From CAZLQG01 sp964561655 (GTDB lineage Bacteria > Patescibacteriota > Doudnabacteria > UBA920): DNA of 9,171 nucleotides. A program made the translations under genes and the position numbers. This document shows positions 1 to 5,886 of this stretch, in pieces (within the stretch, counting starts at the first letter, position 1; the number at the start of each line of letters is the position of its first letter). Under the pieces are notes generated by a model. The model was given only the letters and a program-made list of their open reading frames with translations. It ran no database searches and had not been told where the DNA came from. The DNA is taken from positions 1-9,171 of the forward strand of contig CAZLQG010000030.1 of assembly GCA_964561655.1 (NCBI GenBank), written 5' to 3'.

Positions 1-61
1 GTTTTTTGATTTCGCGCTTTTTTGCTTTTGTGCGGTGGTCGTCTAAAATCTTTTTTTTCAT
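1..61 (-). CDS. 5' end of a divergent gene of unknown function (partial)
   Basis: Read on the minus strand, an ATG at 61-59 opens a frame that stays open for 20 codons to the window edge: MKKKILDDHRTKAKKREIKK. The peptide is very basic (nine Lys and two Arg), as in the N-terminus of a nucleic-acid-associated protein, but this is far too little to assign a family and I do not recognise it. Support comes from its position next to a promoter-like zone facing both ways and from the plus strand holding no convincing gene here. No Shine-Dalgarno precedes the ATG, as for most genes in the window. It could be a chance open frame. Confidence 0.4.
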   Translation of the reverse strand, partial: MKKKILDDHRTKAKKREIKK

Positions 62-68
62 AATTTCG

Positions 69-77
69 TGCTATAAT
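69..77 (+). promoter_or_regulatory. Extended -10 promoter for the cupredoxin gene
   Basis: TG at 69-70, one base, then a perfect TATAAT at 72-77 make an extended -10 element. Transcription would start near 84-86. No good -35 is visible at the expected distance (49-54 reads TCTTTT), which is tolerable for an extended -10 promoter. The same TGnTATAAT layout occurs again ahead of holB, which strengthens the reading. Confidence 0.6.
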
Positions 78-96
78 ATTAGTGAGTAAGTATCAA
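70..96 (-). promoter_or_regulatory. Possible divergent promoter overlapping the plus-strand -10
   Basis: On the minus strand a TTGATA (plus positions 91-96) is followed after 15 nt by TATAGC (plus 70-75). It shares its TATA core with the plus-strand -10 element. The predicted start of transcription would fall close to the ATG at 61, giving a very short or absent leader for the divergent gene. The spacer is shorter than the ideal 17, so this is weak. Confidence 0.25.
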
Positions 97-101
97 AATT
101 T

Positions 102-254
102 ATGACCCAGTAGAACTTCTTTGCATGCCTTTGGCTGAAATGCCGCTGAAGTTATGCCAAGAGTCCTGTTGGGATGGATGTTATATTTTAGTAAGTAATC
201 GTTTTTGCGAGCCGCCACAGGCGGAAGAAGCAAATGCAAAAAAACTCTACTGGG
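102..254 (+). promoter_or_regulatory. Structured mRNA leader with competing pairings and a 3-codon uORF
   Basis: The leader of the cupredoxin gene contains nested complementary segments. CCCAGTAG (106-113) pairs with CTGTTGGG (166-173, two G-U pairs). The adjoining AACTTC (114-119) pairs with GAAGTT (148-153). Inside these, GCATGCC (123-129) pairs with GGC (133-135) and ATGC (140-143), leaving a TGAA bulge. The same left arm, CCCAGTAGA (106-114), is also a perfect reverse complement of TCTACTGGG (246-254), which ends directly before the in-frame ATG at 255. The two states exclude each other. A minimal frame, ATG ACC CAG TAG (102-113), lies on the left arm. The pairings are visible in the sequence; a regulatory switch is inference, and no known riboswitch family was recognised. 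Confidence 0.4.
212..224. repeat. Short GC-rich palindrome CCGCC-ACA-GGCGG
   Basis: A perfect 5-bp inverted repeat with a 3-nt loop sits 9 nt before the chosen start of the cupredoxin gene and stands out in an AT-rich leader. Its right arm runs into GGAAGAAG, the only purine-rich stretch upstream of the start, so a hairpin could limit ribosome access. It resembles small dispersed palindromes; other copies would have to be looked for in the genome. Confidence 0.4.
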
Positions 255-842
255 ATGAAAACAAAACGATTTATTTATGTCATCATCGCAGTCTTAATAA
301 TTGTAGCATTAAGCTATTATTTTTACGATTCCAAAAGCAGGCAGGCCCAGGCTCCAAGTGCAGATATTTCGGAAGTTTTAAAGACGGAAAATTCTAACAA
401 GCAGAACGGTCAGGAGAATATGGAAGTACAAAATGAACCGACGGAAAATATACAAAATGCGGATCAGTCGTCTCAGACTGAGCAGTCTTCCGGTGAGGCT
501 AAACAATCGGAAGGCACTTTTTCCAGTGGCAGTGAAGCCGAGGTGTCTCCGGGCGCGGATATTTTAGTAACGGAAATAGTTTATGACGGGCAAAAGTTTA
601 CTCCTGATGTTTTGGATATATTGGTAGGAGATGTGGTTATTTTTACAAATAACGGTTCAAAAGATTTTTGGCCGGCTTCCAACAACCACCCTACGCATAC
701 TCTGTATCCGGAATTTGATGCTAAGGGGCCGATTGCGCCCGGCGGGAAATATCAGTTCACCTTTGAGAAAGCAGGTTCTTGGGGCTTTCACGATCACTTA
801 AACCCTTCGGTTGGCGGAGCTATCAACGTAAGCGAAAAATGA
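234..842 (+). CDS. Membrane-anchored cupredoxin-like protein without cysteine
   Basis: Residues 13-30 form a hydrophobic anchor after a basic start (MKTKRF). About 75 residues of Gln, Glu, Ser and Asn-rich linker follow (31-105), then a plastocyanin/azurin-like beta domain (about 109-200). The domain has the family pattern: FTPDVLDILVGDVVIFTNNG, a His-bearing loop (H152, H155), APGGKYQFTFEKAG, and a C-terminal loop GFHDHLNP (H186, H188) before GGAINV. Type 1 copper proteins carry a Cys ligand in that last loop; the whole protein has no Cys, so a classical blue-copper site is not possible. His ligation of copper or another metal remains possible. It probably sits outside the cell, tethered to the membrane. 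It is transcribed alone, between its own promoter and terminator. ATG 234 has an AT-rich context and a loose GGAAG upstream; ATG 255 (MKTKRF) is an equally plausible start. Confidence 0.8.
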   Translation: MQKNSTGMKTKRFIYVIIAVLIIVALSYYFYDSKSRQAQAPSADISEVLKTENSNKQNGQENMEVQNEPTENIQNADQSSQTEQSSGEAKQSEGTFSSGSEAEVSPGADILVTEIVYDGQKFTPDVLDILVGDVVIFTNNGSKDFWPASNNHPTHTLYPEFDAKGPIAPGGKYQFTFEKAGSWGFHDHLNPSVGGAINVSEK

Positions 843-858
843 TATTTGCCTGAATTTG

Positions 859-897
859 AAATCCTTTCCTAATGTGTTGGGAGAGGATTTTGATTTT
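859..897 (+). terminator. Intrinsic terminator after the cupredoxin gene
   Basis: AAATCCTTTCC (859-869) pairs along all 11 positions, with one U-G pair, to GGAGAGGATTT (880-890) across a 10-nt loop. A T-rich tail (TGATTTT, 891-897) follows. It lies 16 nt after the stop codon and just before the holB promoter, so it separates the two transcription units. Confidence 0.75.
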
Positions 898-917
898 AAC
901 AATAAAAATGTTATAAT
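890..917 (+). promoter_or_regulatory. Promoter for the holB operon
   Basis: TTGATT at 890-895 is a 4-of-6 match to the -35 box. After 16 nt come TG (909-910), one base, and a perfect TATAAT (912-917). Transcription should start near 924, leaving about 20 nt of leader before the ATG at 944. The -35 overlaps the T-tail of the preceding terminator, so the two elements are packed together. Confidence 0.65.
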
Positions 918-943
918 TTAGAAAATTTACATCATCAAACAAA

Positions 944-1780
944 ATGTCAGATTGGCAAACCTTTGGCCATCAAAATGTAAAAAATTTACTGGAAAAACAG
1001 CTCAAGGCAAAAGTTTTTCCGCACGCTTATTTATTTTGGGGGCAAGAGGGTTTAGGCAAAAAACAACTGGCTTTGGAGTTTGCAGGCAGAATTTTAAAAA
1101 CTGACAGGCTTACAACGCATCCGGATTTTCAAATAATTGACTTAGAGGGAGAAATTGTTCTGGAGAGAATCCACGAATTTATAGCCAGGCTCAGGTTTAA
1201 GCCGCTTTTGTCGGAACATAAAATCGGGATAGTCAATAATTGCGAAAATCTGAATCTGCAAAGCGCAAACGCTTTGCTAAAAACATTGGAAGAGCCTTCC
1301 AAAAGCTCAATTATTATACTTATTGCCAACTCCCGGAATGTTCTGCCGACGCTGCGCTCGCGATGCCAGATTTTTAATTTTAATCCGTTTACGCAACAGC
1401 AGCTGAAGAGCTTTGCCCTTCAAAACGAAAACGAATTTTTCGAAGAGATTGCGGCTTTGAGTTTTGGTTCTCCTGAGAGATTTAGGGTTCTAACACAGGA
1501 CGAGGAGGTCTTAAAGGAGCATAAAGGCAGGTTGGAGGAACTGCAGAATATAAAGCATTCCACCTTAGCGGAAAGGATTTTAAAAATTTCCGAGTTCGCA
1601 GTTTGGGAAGACAAGGATTTGGAAGACCTATTTTTAGACTGGACTTTCTGGCAGGCTTATAAAGTCAGGCAGCAGCCTGAAGAATACATGAGGTTAAAAA
1701 AGCTTTTAAATGCTTTGAGGAATTTAAAAATCAATAAAAATAAAAAATTAATTTTGCAGGAACTATTTTTTTCCATATAA
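944..1780 (+). CDS. holB: DNA polymerase III clamp-loader subunit delta-prime
   Basis: This is an AAA+ clamp-loader subunit, the delta-prime partner that helps load the sliding clamp at replication forks. The N-terminal region shows GHQNVKNLL, then FPHAYLFWGQEGLGKK (25-40), the HPDF element (59-62), the family block SANALLKTLEEP (107-118) and the SRC motif (139-141) that supplies the arginine finger. The Walker A ends in GKK rather than GKT or GKS, fitting delta-prime, which does not hydrolyse ATP. Many bacterial delta-primes have a four-Cys zinc module between Walker A and HPDF; here only about 18 residues lie there with no Cys, so it is missing. At 278 residues it is shorter than the roughly 330 of E. 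coli. No Shine-Dalgarno; the start follows an A-rich leader. It is the first gene of its operon, with the next gene 4 nt downstream. Confidence 0.9.
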   Translation: MSDWQTFGHQNVKNLLEKQLKAKVFPHAYLFWGQEGLGKKQLALEFAGRILKTDRLTTHPDFQIIDLEGEIVLERIHEFIARLRFKPLLSEHKIGIVNNCENLNLQSANALLKTLEEPSKSSIIILIANSRNVLPTLRSRCQIFNFNPFTQQQLKSFALQNENEFFEEIAALSFGSPERFRVLTQDEEVLKEHKGRLEELQNIKHSTLAERILKISEFAVWEDKDLEDLFLDWTFWQAYKVRQQPEEYMRLKKLLNALRNLKINKNKKLILQELFFSI

Positions 1781-1784
1781 ATTT

Positions 1785-2846
1785 ATGTTTAAAATCAAAT
1801 TATCCATTCTTTTTATTTCGTTGGTTTTTCTTTCGGCCGCCTGCGGCTTAGGCAAAGGAACCGCTTCCGGGGTCATAAAAACCGTCAATGGCGGGGCGGA
1901 CTGGCAATTTTTTAACAAAATTGAAGAAGGCTCTGCCGGCAATTTGACTGCTTCCCAGATTTCCAAGCTGAAATTTGATCCGCAAAACCGGGAAATGGTA
2001 TATGCCGGCACTTATAATCAAGGCTTGTTTAGGTCGCAGAACTCAGGGGAGAATTGGAAGGTTATTCTTTCCAAGCTTTCGGTTTACGATTTTGCCCTTG
2101 ACCCGTTTGATTCCAACATTATTTATGCGGCAGGCAGTTTTAGCGACTTCGGCAAGGTTTTAAAAACCGAGGACGGCGGAGCCAGCTGGCAGGAAATTTA
2201 CAATGAGGCCAGCAAACAAAATTCGGTAAGGGCCATAGCCATAAACCCGGGCAATCCAAACCAGCTGATTATCGGCACTTCTTCCGGTAATTTGATTAAA
2301 AGTTTGGACGGAGGACTTTCCTGGCAGTTGGTAAAAAATTTCGAAGACAGAATTAACAGGCTCTTTTGGCAGGGCGGAGAAGTTTACGTTTTGCTCAGAG
2401 ATAAAGGACTCTTTAGAGCTTCTTCCGCTATGGATAACTTTGATTATTTAACCGAAAGTCTGGCCAGGAACCTTAGTGTCGGCGGGATTAATTTTGACAA
2501 GCCGGAAGTTGAAAGGTTTAATCAGGCTTATATTGACGAGTTTTCGGGTAATTTGCTTTATTTGGCAACGAATATAGGCATTTATAAATCCGTAGACAGA
2601 GGGGTTAGCTGGCAGCAAATGGCTTTGCCAGTTAAGGGGAGTGCAAGCGATACCTGGACAATAACGGTTTCTAAAAGCAGTAGTAATCTAGTTTTTACGA
2701 ATGTAGGCGCTACGATTTACAAGTCCACGGACGGAGCCGTGTCCTGGCAGACCCAGAGCATTGCCACCGCGGGGCTTATTAATTATATTTTAATAGATCC
2801 TGAGCTTTCGCAGATTGTGTATGCGGGGATTTACATTCCAGACTAA
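1785..2846 (+). CDS. Ycf48/BNR-type beta-propeller lipoprotein
   Basis: Residues 1-19 are a signal peptide with a lipobox-like LSAAC ending at C20 (Ser rather than Leu at -3, so a slightly loose match); export and lipid anchoring are likely. The mature part has repeated BNR/Asp-box motifs of the form S/T-x-D-G-G-x-S-W, with tryptophans at 40, 91, 135, 180, 276 and 321. Spacing is 44-51 residues, apart from one gap of 96 that fits a degenerate repeat near 205-222. This gives about seven blades, the fold of Ycf48 and sialidase-like propellers. Ycf48 assists photosystem II assembly, but nothing here suggests photosynthesis, so only the fold should be transferred. No sialidase catalytic residues were identified. 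It begins 4 nt after holB and is probably cotranscribed with it. Its role, perhaps extracellular binding or protein assembly, is unknown. Confidence 0.8.
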   Translation: MFKIKLSILFISLVFLSAACGLGKGTASGVIKTVNGGADWQFFNKIEEGSAGNLTASQISKLKFDPQNREMVYAGTYNQGLFRSQNSGENWKVILSKLSVYDFALDPFDSNIIYAAGSFSDFGKVLKTEDGGASWQEIYNEASKQNSVRAIAINPGNPNQLIIGTSSGNLIKSLDGGLSWQLVKNFEDRINRLFWQGGEVYVLLRDKGLFRASSAMDNFDYLTESLARNLSVGGINFDKPEVERFNQAYIDEFSGNLLYLATNIGIYKSVDRGVSWQQMALPVKGSASDTWTITVSKSSSNLVFTNVGATIYKSTDGAVSWQTQSIATAGLINYILIDPELSQIVYAGIYIPD

Positions 2847-2878
2847 AAGTTAAGAATTTAAAATTAAAAATTATGGAG

Positions 2879-2894
2879 TCCCGAGATGTCGGGA
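2879..2894. repeat. Short palindrome TCCCGA-GATG-TCGGGA
   Basis: A perfect 6-bp inverted repeat with a 4-nt loop lies in the 66-nt spacer between the lipoprotein gene and frr. The surrounding spacer is nearly all A and T, so it stands out. No T-run follows, so it is unlikely to be an intrinsic terminator; it may be a dispersed repeat, an RNA-stabilising hairpin or a protein site. Confidence 0.45.
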
Positions 2895-2912
2895 TAGTAA
2901 TTATTAAATCAT

Positions 2913-3470
2913 ATGATAGAGCAGATTATCAACAAACATAAAGAAGAATTTGAAAAAGCAATTGAACATTTTGTGCACGAACTTTCGGGGGTAAGAACTG
3001 GCCGTGCAAATCCGGCGCTTTTAAATACCGTTAAGGTGGAGGCTTACGGCAGTCAAATGCCTATTGAACACGTAGCTTCAATAACGGTTTCGGACGTGAT
3101 GACTTTAACCATCAGTCCATGGGACAAGAGCCAGCTTGCGGTGATAGAAAAAGCCATCCAACTGGCAAATTTAGGTTTAAATCCTTCCAACGACGGTAGC
3201 GTTATTCGCATCAACTTGCCCAAGCTGACCGAAGAGCGCAGAAAAGAGCTAGTTAAGCTAATCGGCCAAATGGCGGAGAAAGCGCGGATAAGTGTAAGGA
3301 ACATTCGGGAAGCCATCATCAAAGAATTAAAAAAGGCGGAAGAAGACGGCAAAATCAGCGAAGACGATTTGGAAAAAGGCAAAGAAAAGTTGCAGAAAGA
3401 AGTGGATGAATATAATGAAGAGATTAAAGAGCATGTGGAAAAGAAAGAGAAAGAAGTAATGACAGTGTAA
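2913..3470 (+). CDS. frr: Ribosome recycling factor
   Basis: RRF works with EF-G to split the post-termination ribosome so that subunits can be reused. The protein is 185 residues, the canonical family length, and needs no gaps. Visible family motifs are LSGVRTGRANPALL (24-37), the domain II stretch VEAYGSQMPIEHVASITV (42-59), NDGSVIRINLPKLTEERR (93-110), and the helix ISVRNIREAI (126-135) with R129 and R132 at the positions conserved in E. coli. The C-terminal helix is highly charged. The ATG is preceded by AT-rich sequence without Shine-Dalgarno. It lies upstream of rseP and proS, the order seen in many bacteria, but the uppS, cdsA and dxr genes often found in between are absent. Confidence 0.97.
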   Translation: MIEQIINKHKEEFEKAIEHFVHELSGVRTGRANPALLNTVKVEAYGSQMPIEHVASITVSDVMTLTISPWDKSQLAVIEKAIQLANLGLNPSNDGSVIRINLPKLTEERRKELVKLIGQMAEKARISVRNIREAIIKELKKAEEDGKISEDDLEKGKEKLQKEVDEYNEEIKEHVEKKEKEVMTV

Positions 3471-3478
3471 TTAGTTCA

Positions 3479-3509
3479 TAAAGTTTAAAGTTTTTAAAGT
3501 TATAAAGTA
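3479..3509 (+). repeat. Tandem TAAAGTT heptamers ending at the rseP start
   Basis: Four copies of TAAAGTT or TAAAGTA occupy 3479-3485, 3486-3492, 3495-3501 and 3503-3509, separated by 0, 2 and 1 nt. The last copy abuts the ATG at 3510, so the array fills most of the 39-nt frr-rseP spacer. It may be slippage-prone low-complexity DNA, or keep the start region unstructured for initiation without a Shine-Dalgarno. Confidence 0.6.
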
Positions 3510-4628
3510 ATGTTCTTGACCATTTTAATTTTTATTATAATCCTTGGCCTGCTAGTGTTCGTTCACGAATTCGGGCATTTTTGGGTTGCCAAAAAAAGCG
3601 GAATGATGATAAAAGAATTCGGCTTTGGCTTTCCTCCCAGGATGCTTGGGGTGCAAAAAGTCGCGGGGCGCTTTAAGCTTGTCTGGGGCCATAAAGAGCC
3701 GGACGATCCCAACCAAACAGTTTATTCCGTAAACTGGATTCCGGTTGGGGGCTTTGTAAAAATTTTAGGCGAGAATAACGACCACGAGGAGCACCCGCAA
3801 AGTTTTATTAACAAGCCTTTTTTGCCGAGGTTTTTTACTCTTGTGGCAGGCGTTGTTATGAACGTAGCTTTAGCTTGGGTCTTAATTAGTATTGGTTTTT
3901 TCTTGGGCCTGCCTTCTGCTTATAACAATTTGGATAATTTGCCAAAAGGCGGGGTCTTAGAGAATCCGCAGGTGGCAATTGTGGAAGTAATGAAAGATTC
4001 GCCGGCGGAAGTGGCTGGTTTGGAACCTGAGGATATAATTCTTTCTGTAGACGGGAGGAATTTTCAAAGTATTAAGGAAGTAAGTAGTTATATAAAAGCT
4101 AACCAAGGCAAAGAATTTAGTTTTGAAGTTAAAAGGCTGAATGAGACAGTAAGTTTAAGCGTGCCGTCGCTTGCGGAGCCTGCCGAAGGAGAAGGACCGA
4201 CCGGGATAATACTTGCCAATGTTGGTTTGCTTAGTTTTCCCTGGTATCAGTCAATTTGGGAAGGCGCAAAAGCGACGATTTACGCCCTTCAAACTATTGT
4301 TGTTGGAGTCTATAAAATAATTGCAACCGGCGTGGGCGTGGAAAGCCTGGGGGGGCCAGTTAAAATCGCGCAAATTACCGGACAGGTCGCGGGTTTAGGG
4401 TTTATTTATATTCTGCAGTTTACGGCATTTTTATCTTTGAATCTTGCCATTTTAAACATTCTTCCGTTTCCGGCCCTAGACGGCGGCAGGGTCATATTTT
4501 TAATTGTTGAAAAAATCAGGGGAAAGCGGAATAATCAAAGGGTAGAACAGTTGGTAAATACTGTAGGCTTTATGCTTTTGCTGCTATTGATGGTTTTAGT
4601 TACAATTAAGGATATTAAGGCGTTTTAA
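3510..4628 (+). CDS. rseP: RIP zinc metalloprotease of the RseP/RasP (site-2 protease) family
   Basis: This intramembrane zinc protease cleaves membrane-spanning helices, in relatives anti-sigma factors and leftover signal peptides. The catalytic HEFGH is at residues 19-23 in the first membrane helix, directly after the hydrophobic N-terminus. The family VGGFVKILGE segment (79-88) and the second helix with GVVMN (114-118) follow. A single PDZ domain (about 152-218) contains VEVMKDSPAEVAGLEPEDII. The third zinc ligand is in NILPFPALDGGR (316-327; LDG at 323-325), and a last helix spans about 350-367. One PDZ domain makes it more like RasP of Gram-positives than E. coli RseP, which has two. At 372 residues it looks complete. 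The substrate is unknown; no sigma or anti-sigma gene is nearby. proS follows after 3 nt, so the two are surely cotranscribed. Confidence 0.93.
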   Translation: MFLTILIFIIILGLLVFVHEFGHFWVAKKSGMMIKEFGFGFPPRMLGVQKVAGRFKLVWGHKEPDDPNQTVYSVNWIPVGGFVKILGENNDHEEHPQSFINKPFLPRFFTLVAGVVMNVALAWVLISIGFFLGLPSAYNNLDNLPKGGVLENPQVAIVEVMKDSPAEVAGLEPEDIILSVDGRNFQSIKEVSSYIKANQGKEFSFEVKRLNETVSLSVPSLAEPAEGEGPTGIILANVGLLSFPWYQSIWEGAKATIYALQTIVVGVYKIIATGVGVESLGGPVKIAQITGQVAGLGFIYILQFTAFLSLNLAILNILPFPALDGGRVIFLIVEKIRGKRNNQRVEQLVNTVGFMLLLLLMVLVTIKDIKAF

Positions 4629-4631
4629 TTT

Positions 4632-5852
4632 ATGAGACAGTCCCGATATTTTTTAAAAACCAGCAAGAATAAGCCTGCGGATGATGTATCTATTAATGCT
4701 CGATTATTAGAGCAGGGCGGGTTTGTGCAGAAAGTCATGGCCGGGGTTTATGATTTTTTGCCTTTAGGTTTGCGCGTTTTGCAAAAAATTGAAAACATCG
4801 TGCGCGAGGAAATGGATAAAATCGGCAGCGAAATGTTTATGCCGGTTTTGCATCCAAAAGAAAACTGGCAGGCTACGGGCAGGTGGACGGGTTTGGATGT
4901 GCTGTTTAAAGTCAAATCCCAGCATGGGTCAGAGTACGCGCTTGGGCCTACCCATGAGGAAATTGTGACGCCCGCGGCGTTGTCCATTATTTCCAGTTAT
5001 AAAGATTTGCCTTTGGCGGTGTATCAAATTCAGACTAAATTCAGGGACGAGCCGCGGGCGAAGTCCGGGCTTTTAAGAGGCCGTGAATTCCGGATGAAAG
5101 ATTTGTATAGTTTTCACGCCACAGTGGGGGATTTGGAAGATTATTATAATGAAAAAGCTATACCGGCGTATAAAAAGATTTTTGCGCGGCTGGGGTTATC
5201 ATGTATCTTAACCGAAGCTACGGGCGGGACTTTTAGCAAATTTTCCCACGAATTTCAGGTGGAGATAGAAAACGGCGAAGATACTATTTATGTTTGTGAA
5301 AAGTGCGGCATGGCTAAAAACAAGGAGATTCATCAAAAAGGCATAGCGTGTACCAATTGTGACAAAACCAGCTGGCGCGAGACCAAGGCTTCGGAAGTTG
5401 GCAACATTTTTAAGCTTCAGAATAAATATTCTAAGGCGTTCAATTTGCAGTATACGGACAGAGACGGTTCCAAAAAAATTGTACTTATGGGCTGTTATGG
5501 TTTAGGTACTTCTCGAGTGATGGGTGTGATTGTGGAGAAATTCCACGATGAAAAAGGGATTATTTGGCCGGATGCTGTTGCACCGTTTAAGGCACATCTA
5601 ATTTCTATAATGGGTTCAGAAAAGCAGATAGATAAGGTTTATAAGCTTTTAAGAAAAAATGACTTTGATGTATTATATGATGACCGAGATGTTTCGGCGG
5701 GAGTTAAGTTTGCAGATGCTGATTTGATTGGTATTCCTTATAGAATTGTAATATCTGCGAAGACAGCAGAAGGATCAGTGGAATTGAAGAAGCGAAGTGA
5801 AGATAAACCAAAGTCTGTCCCTATTACTACTTTACCCCAGTATCTGAAATAA
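4632..5852 (+). CDS. proS: Prolyl-tRNA synthetase, short form without the editing insertion
   Basis: This class II synthetase charges tRNA-Pro with proline in the cytoplasm. Visible parts: motif 1 region (about 48-72), GPTHEE (105-110), motif 2 FRDEPRAKSGLLRGREF (137-153), motif 3 with GCYGLGTSR (287-295), and a C-terminal anticodon-binding domain (about 318-406) including DDRDVSAGVKF. Typical bacterial enzymes have about 570 residues because a roughly 180-residue INS domain between motifs 2 and 3 removes mischarged alanine. Here motif 2 runs to motif 3 through only about 130 residues, so that domain is missing. A four-Cys element remains in the gap (C222, C225, C240, C243), which could bind zinc and structurally replace it. 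The catalytic motifs look intact. It starts 3 nt after rseP with no clear Shine-Dalgarno and ends this gene run. Confidence 0.95.
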   Translation: MRQSRYFLKTSKNKPADDVSINARLLEQGGFVQKVMAGVYDFLPLGLRVLQKIENIVREEMDKIGSEMFMPVLHPKENWQATGRWTGLDVLFKVKSQHGSEYALGPTHEEIVTPAALSIISSYKDLPLAVYQIQTKFRDEPRAKSGLLRGREFRMKDLYSFHATVGDLEDYYNEKAIPAYKKIFARLGLSCILTEATGGTFSKFSHEFQVEIENGEDTIYVCEKCGMAKNKEIHQKGIACTNCDKTSWRETKASEVGNIFKLQNKYSKAFNLQYTDRDGSKKIVLMGCYGLGTSRVMGVIVEKFHDEKGIIWPDAVAPFKAHLISIMGSEKQIDKVYKLLRKNDFDVLYDDRDVSAGVKFADADLIGIPYRIVISAKTAEGSVELKKRSEDKPKSVPITTLPQYLK

Positions 5853-5886
5853 GCAATTCAGTTTCAGTATTCATTTTTGAAAAATC

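Noticed and set aside
102..254. Matching the leader to a known riboswitch or T-box
   Set aside because: No T-box specifier/antiterminator bulge and no conserved core of a riboswitch class I know could be recognised, so it is left as an unclassified structure.
125..397. A 90-codon plus-strand open frame overlapping the cupredoxin leader and 5' end
   Set aside because: Its product has no recognisable domain, it overlaps the structured leader and the well-supported cupredoxin frame, and it lacks an initiation context; it is best read as a chance frame.
1785..2846. Assignment of the propeller lipoprotein as a sialidase or as a photosystem II assembly factor
   Set aside because: Asp-box motifs show the fold only; no sialidase catalytic set was identified and no photosynthesis gene is nearby.
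2879..2894. Palindrome considered as an intrinsic terminator before frr
   Set aside because: The stem is only 6 bp and is followed by TAGTAATTATTAAA rather than a T-run, so termination is unlikely.
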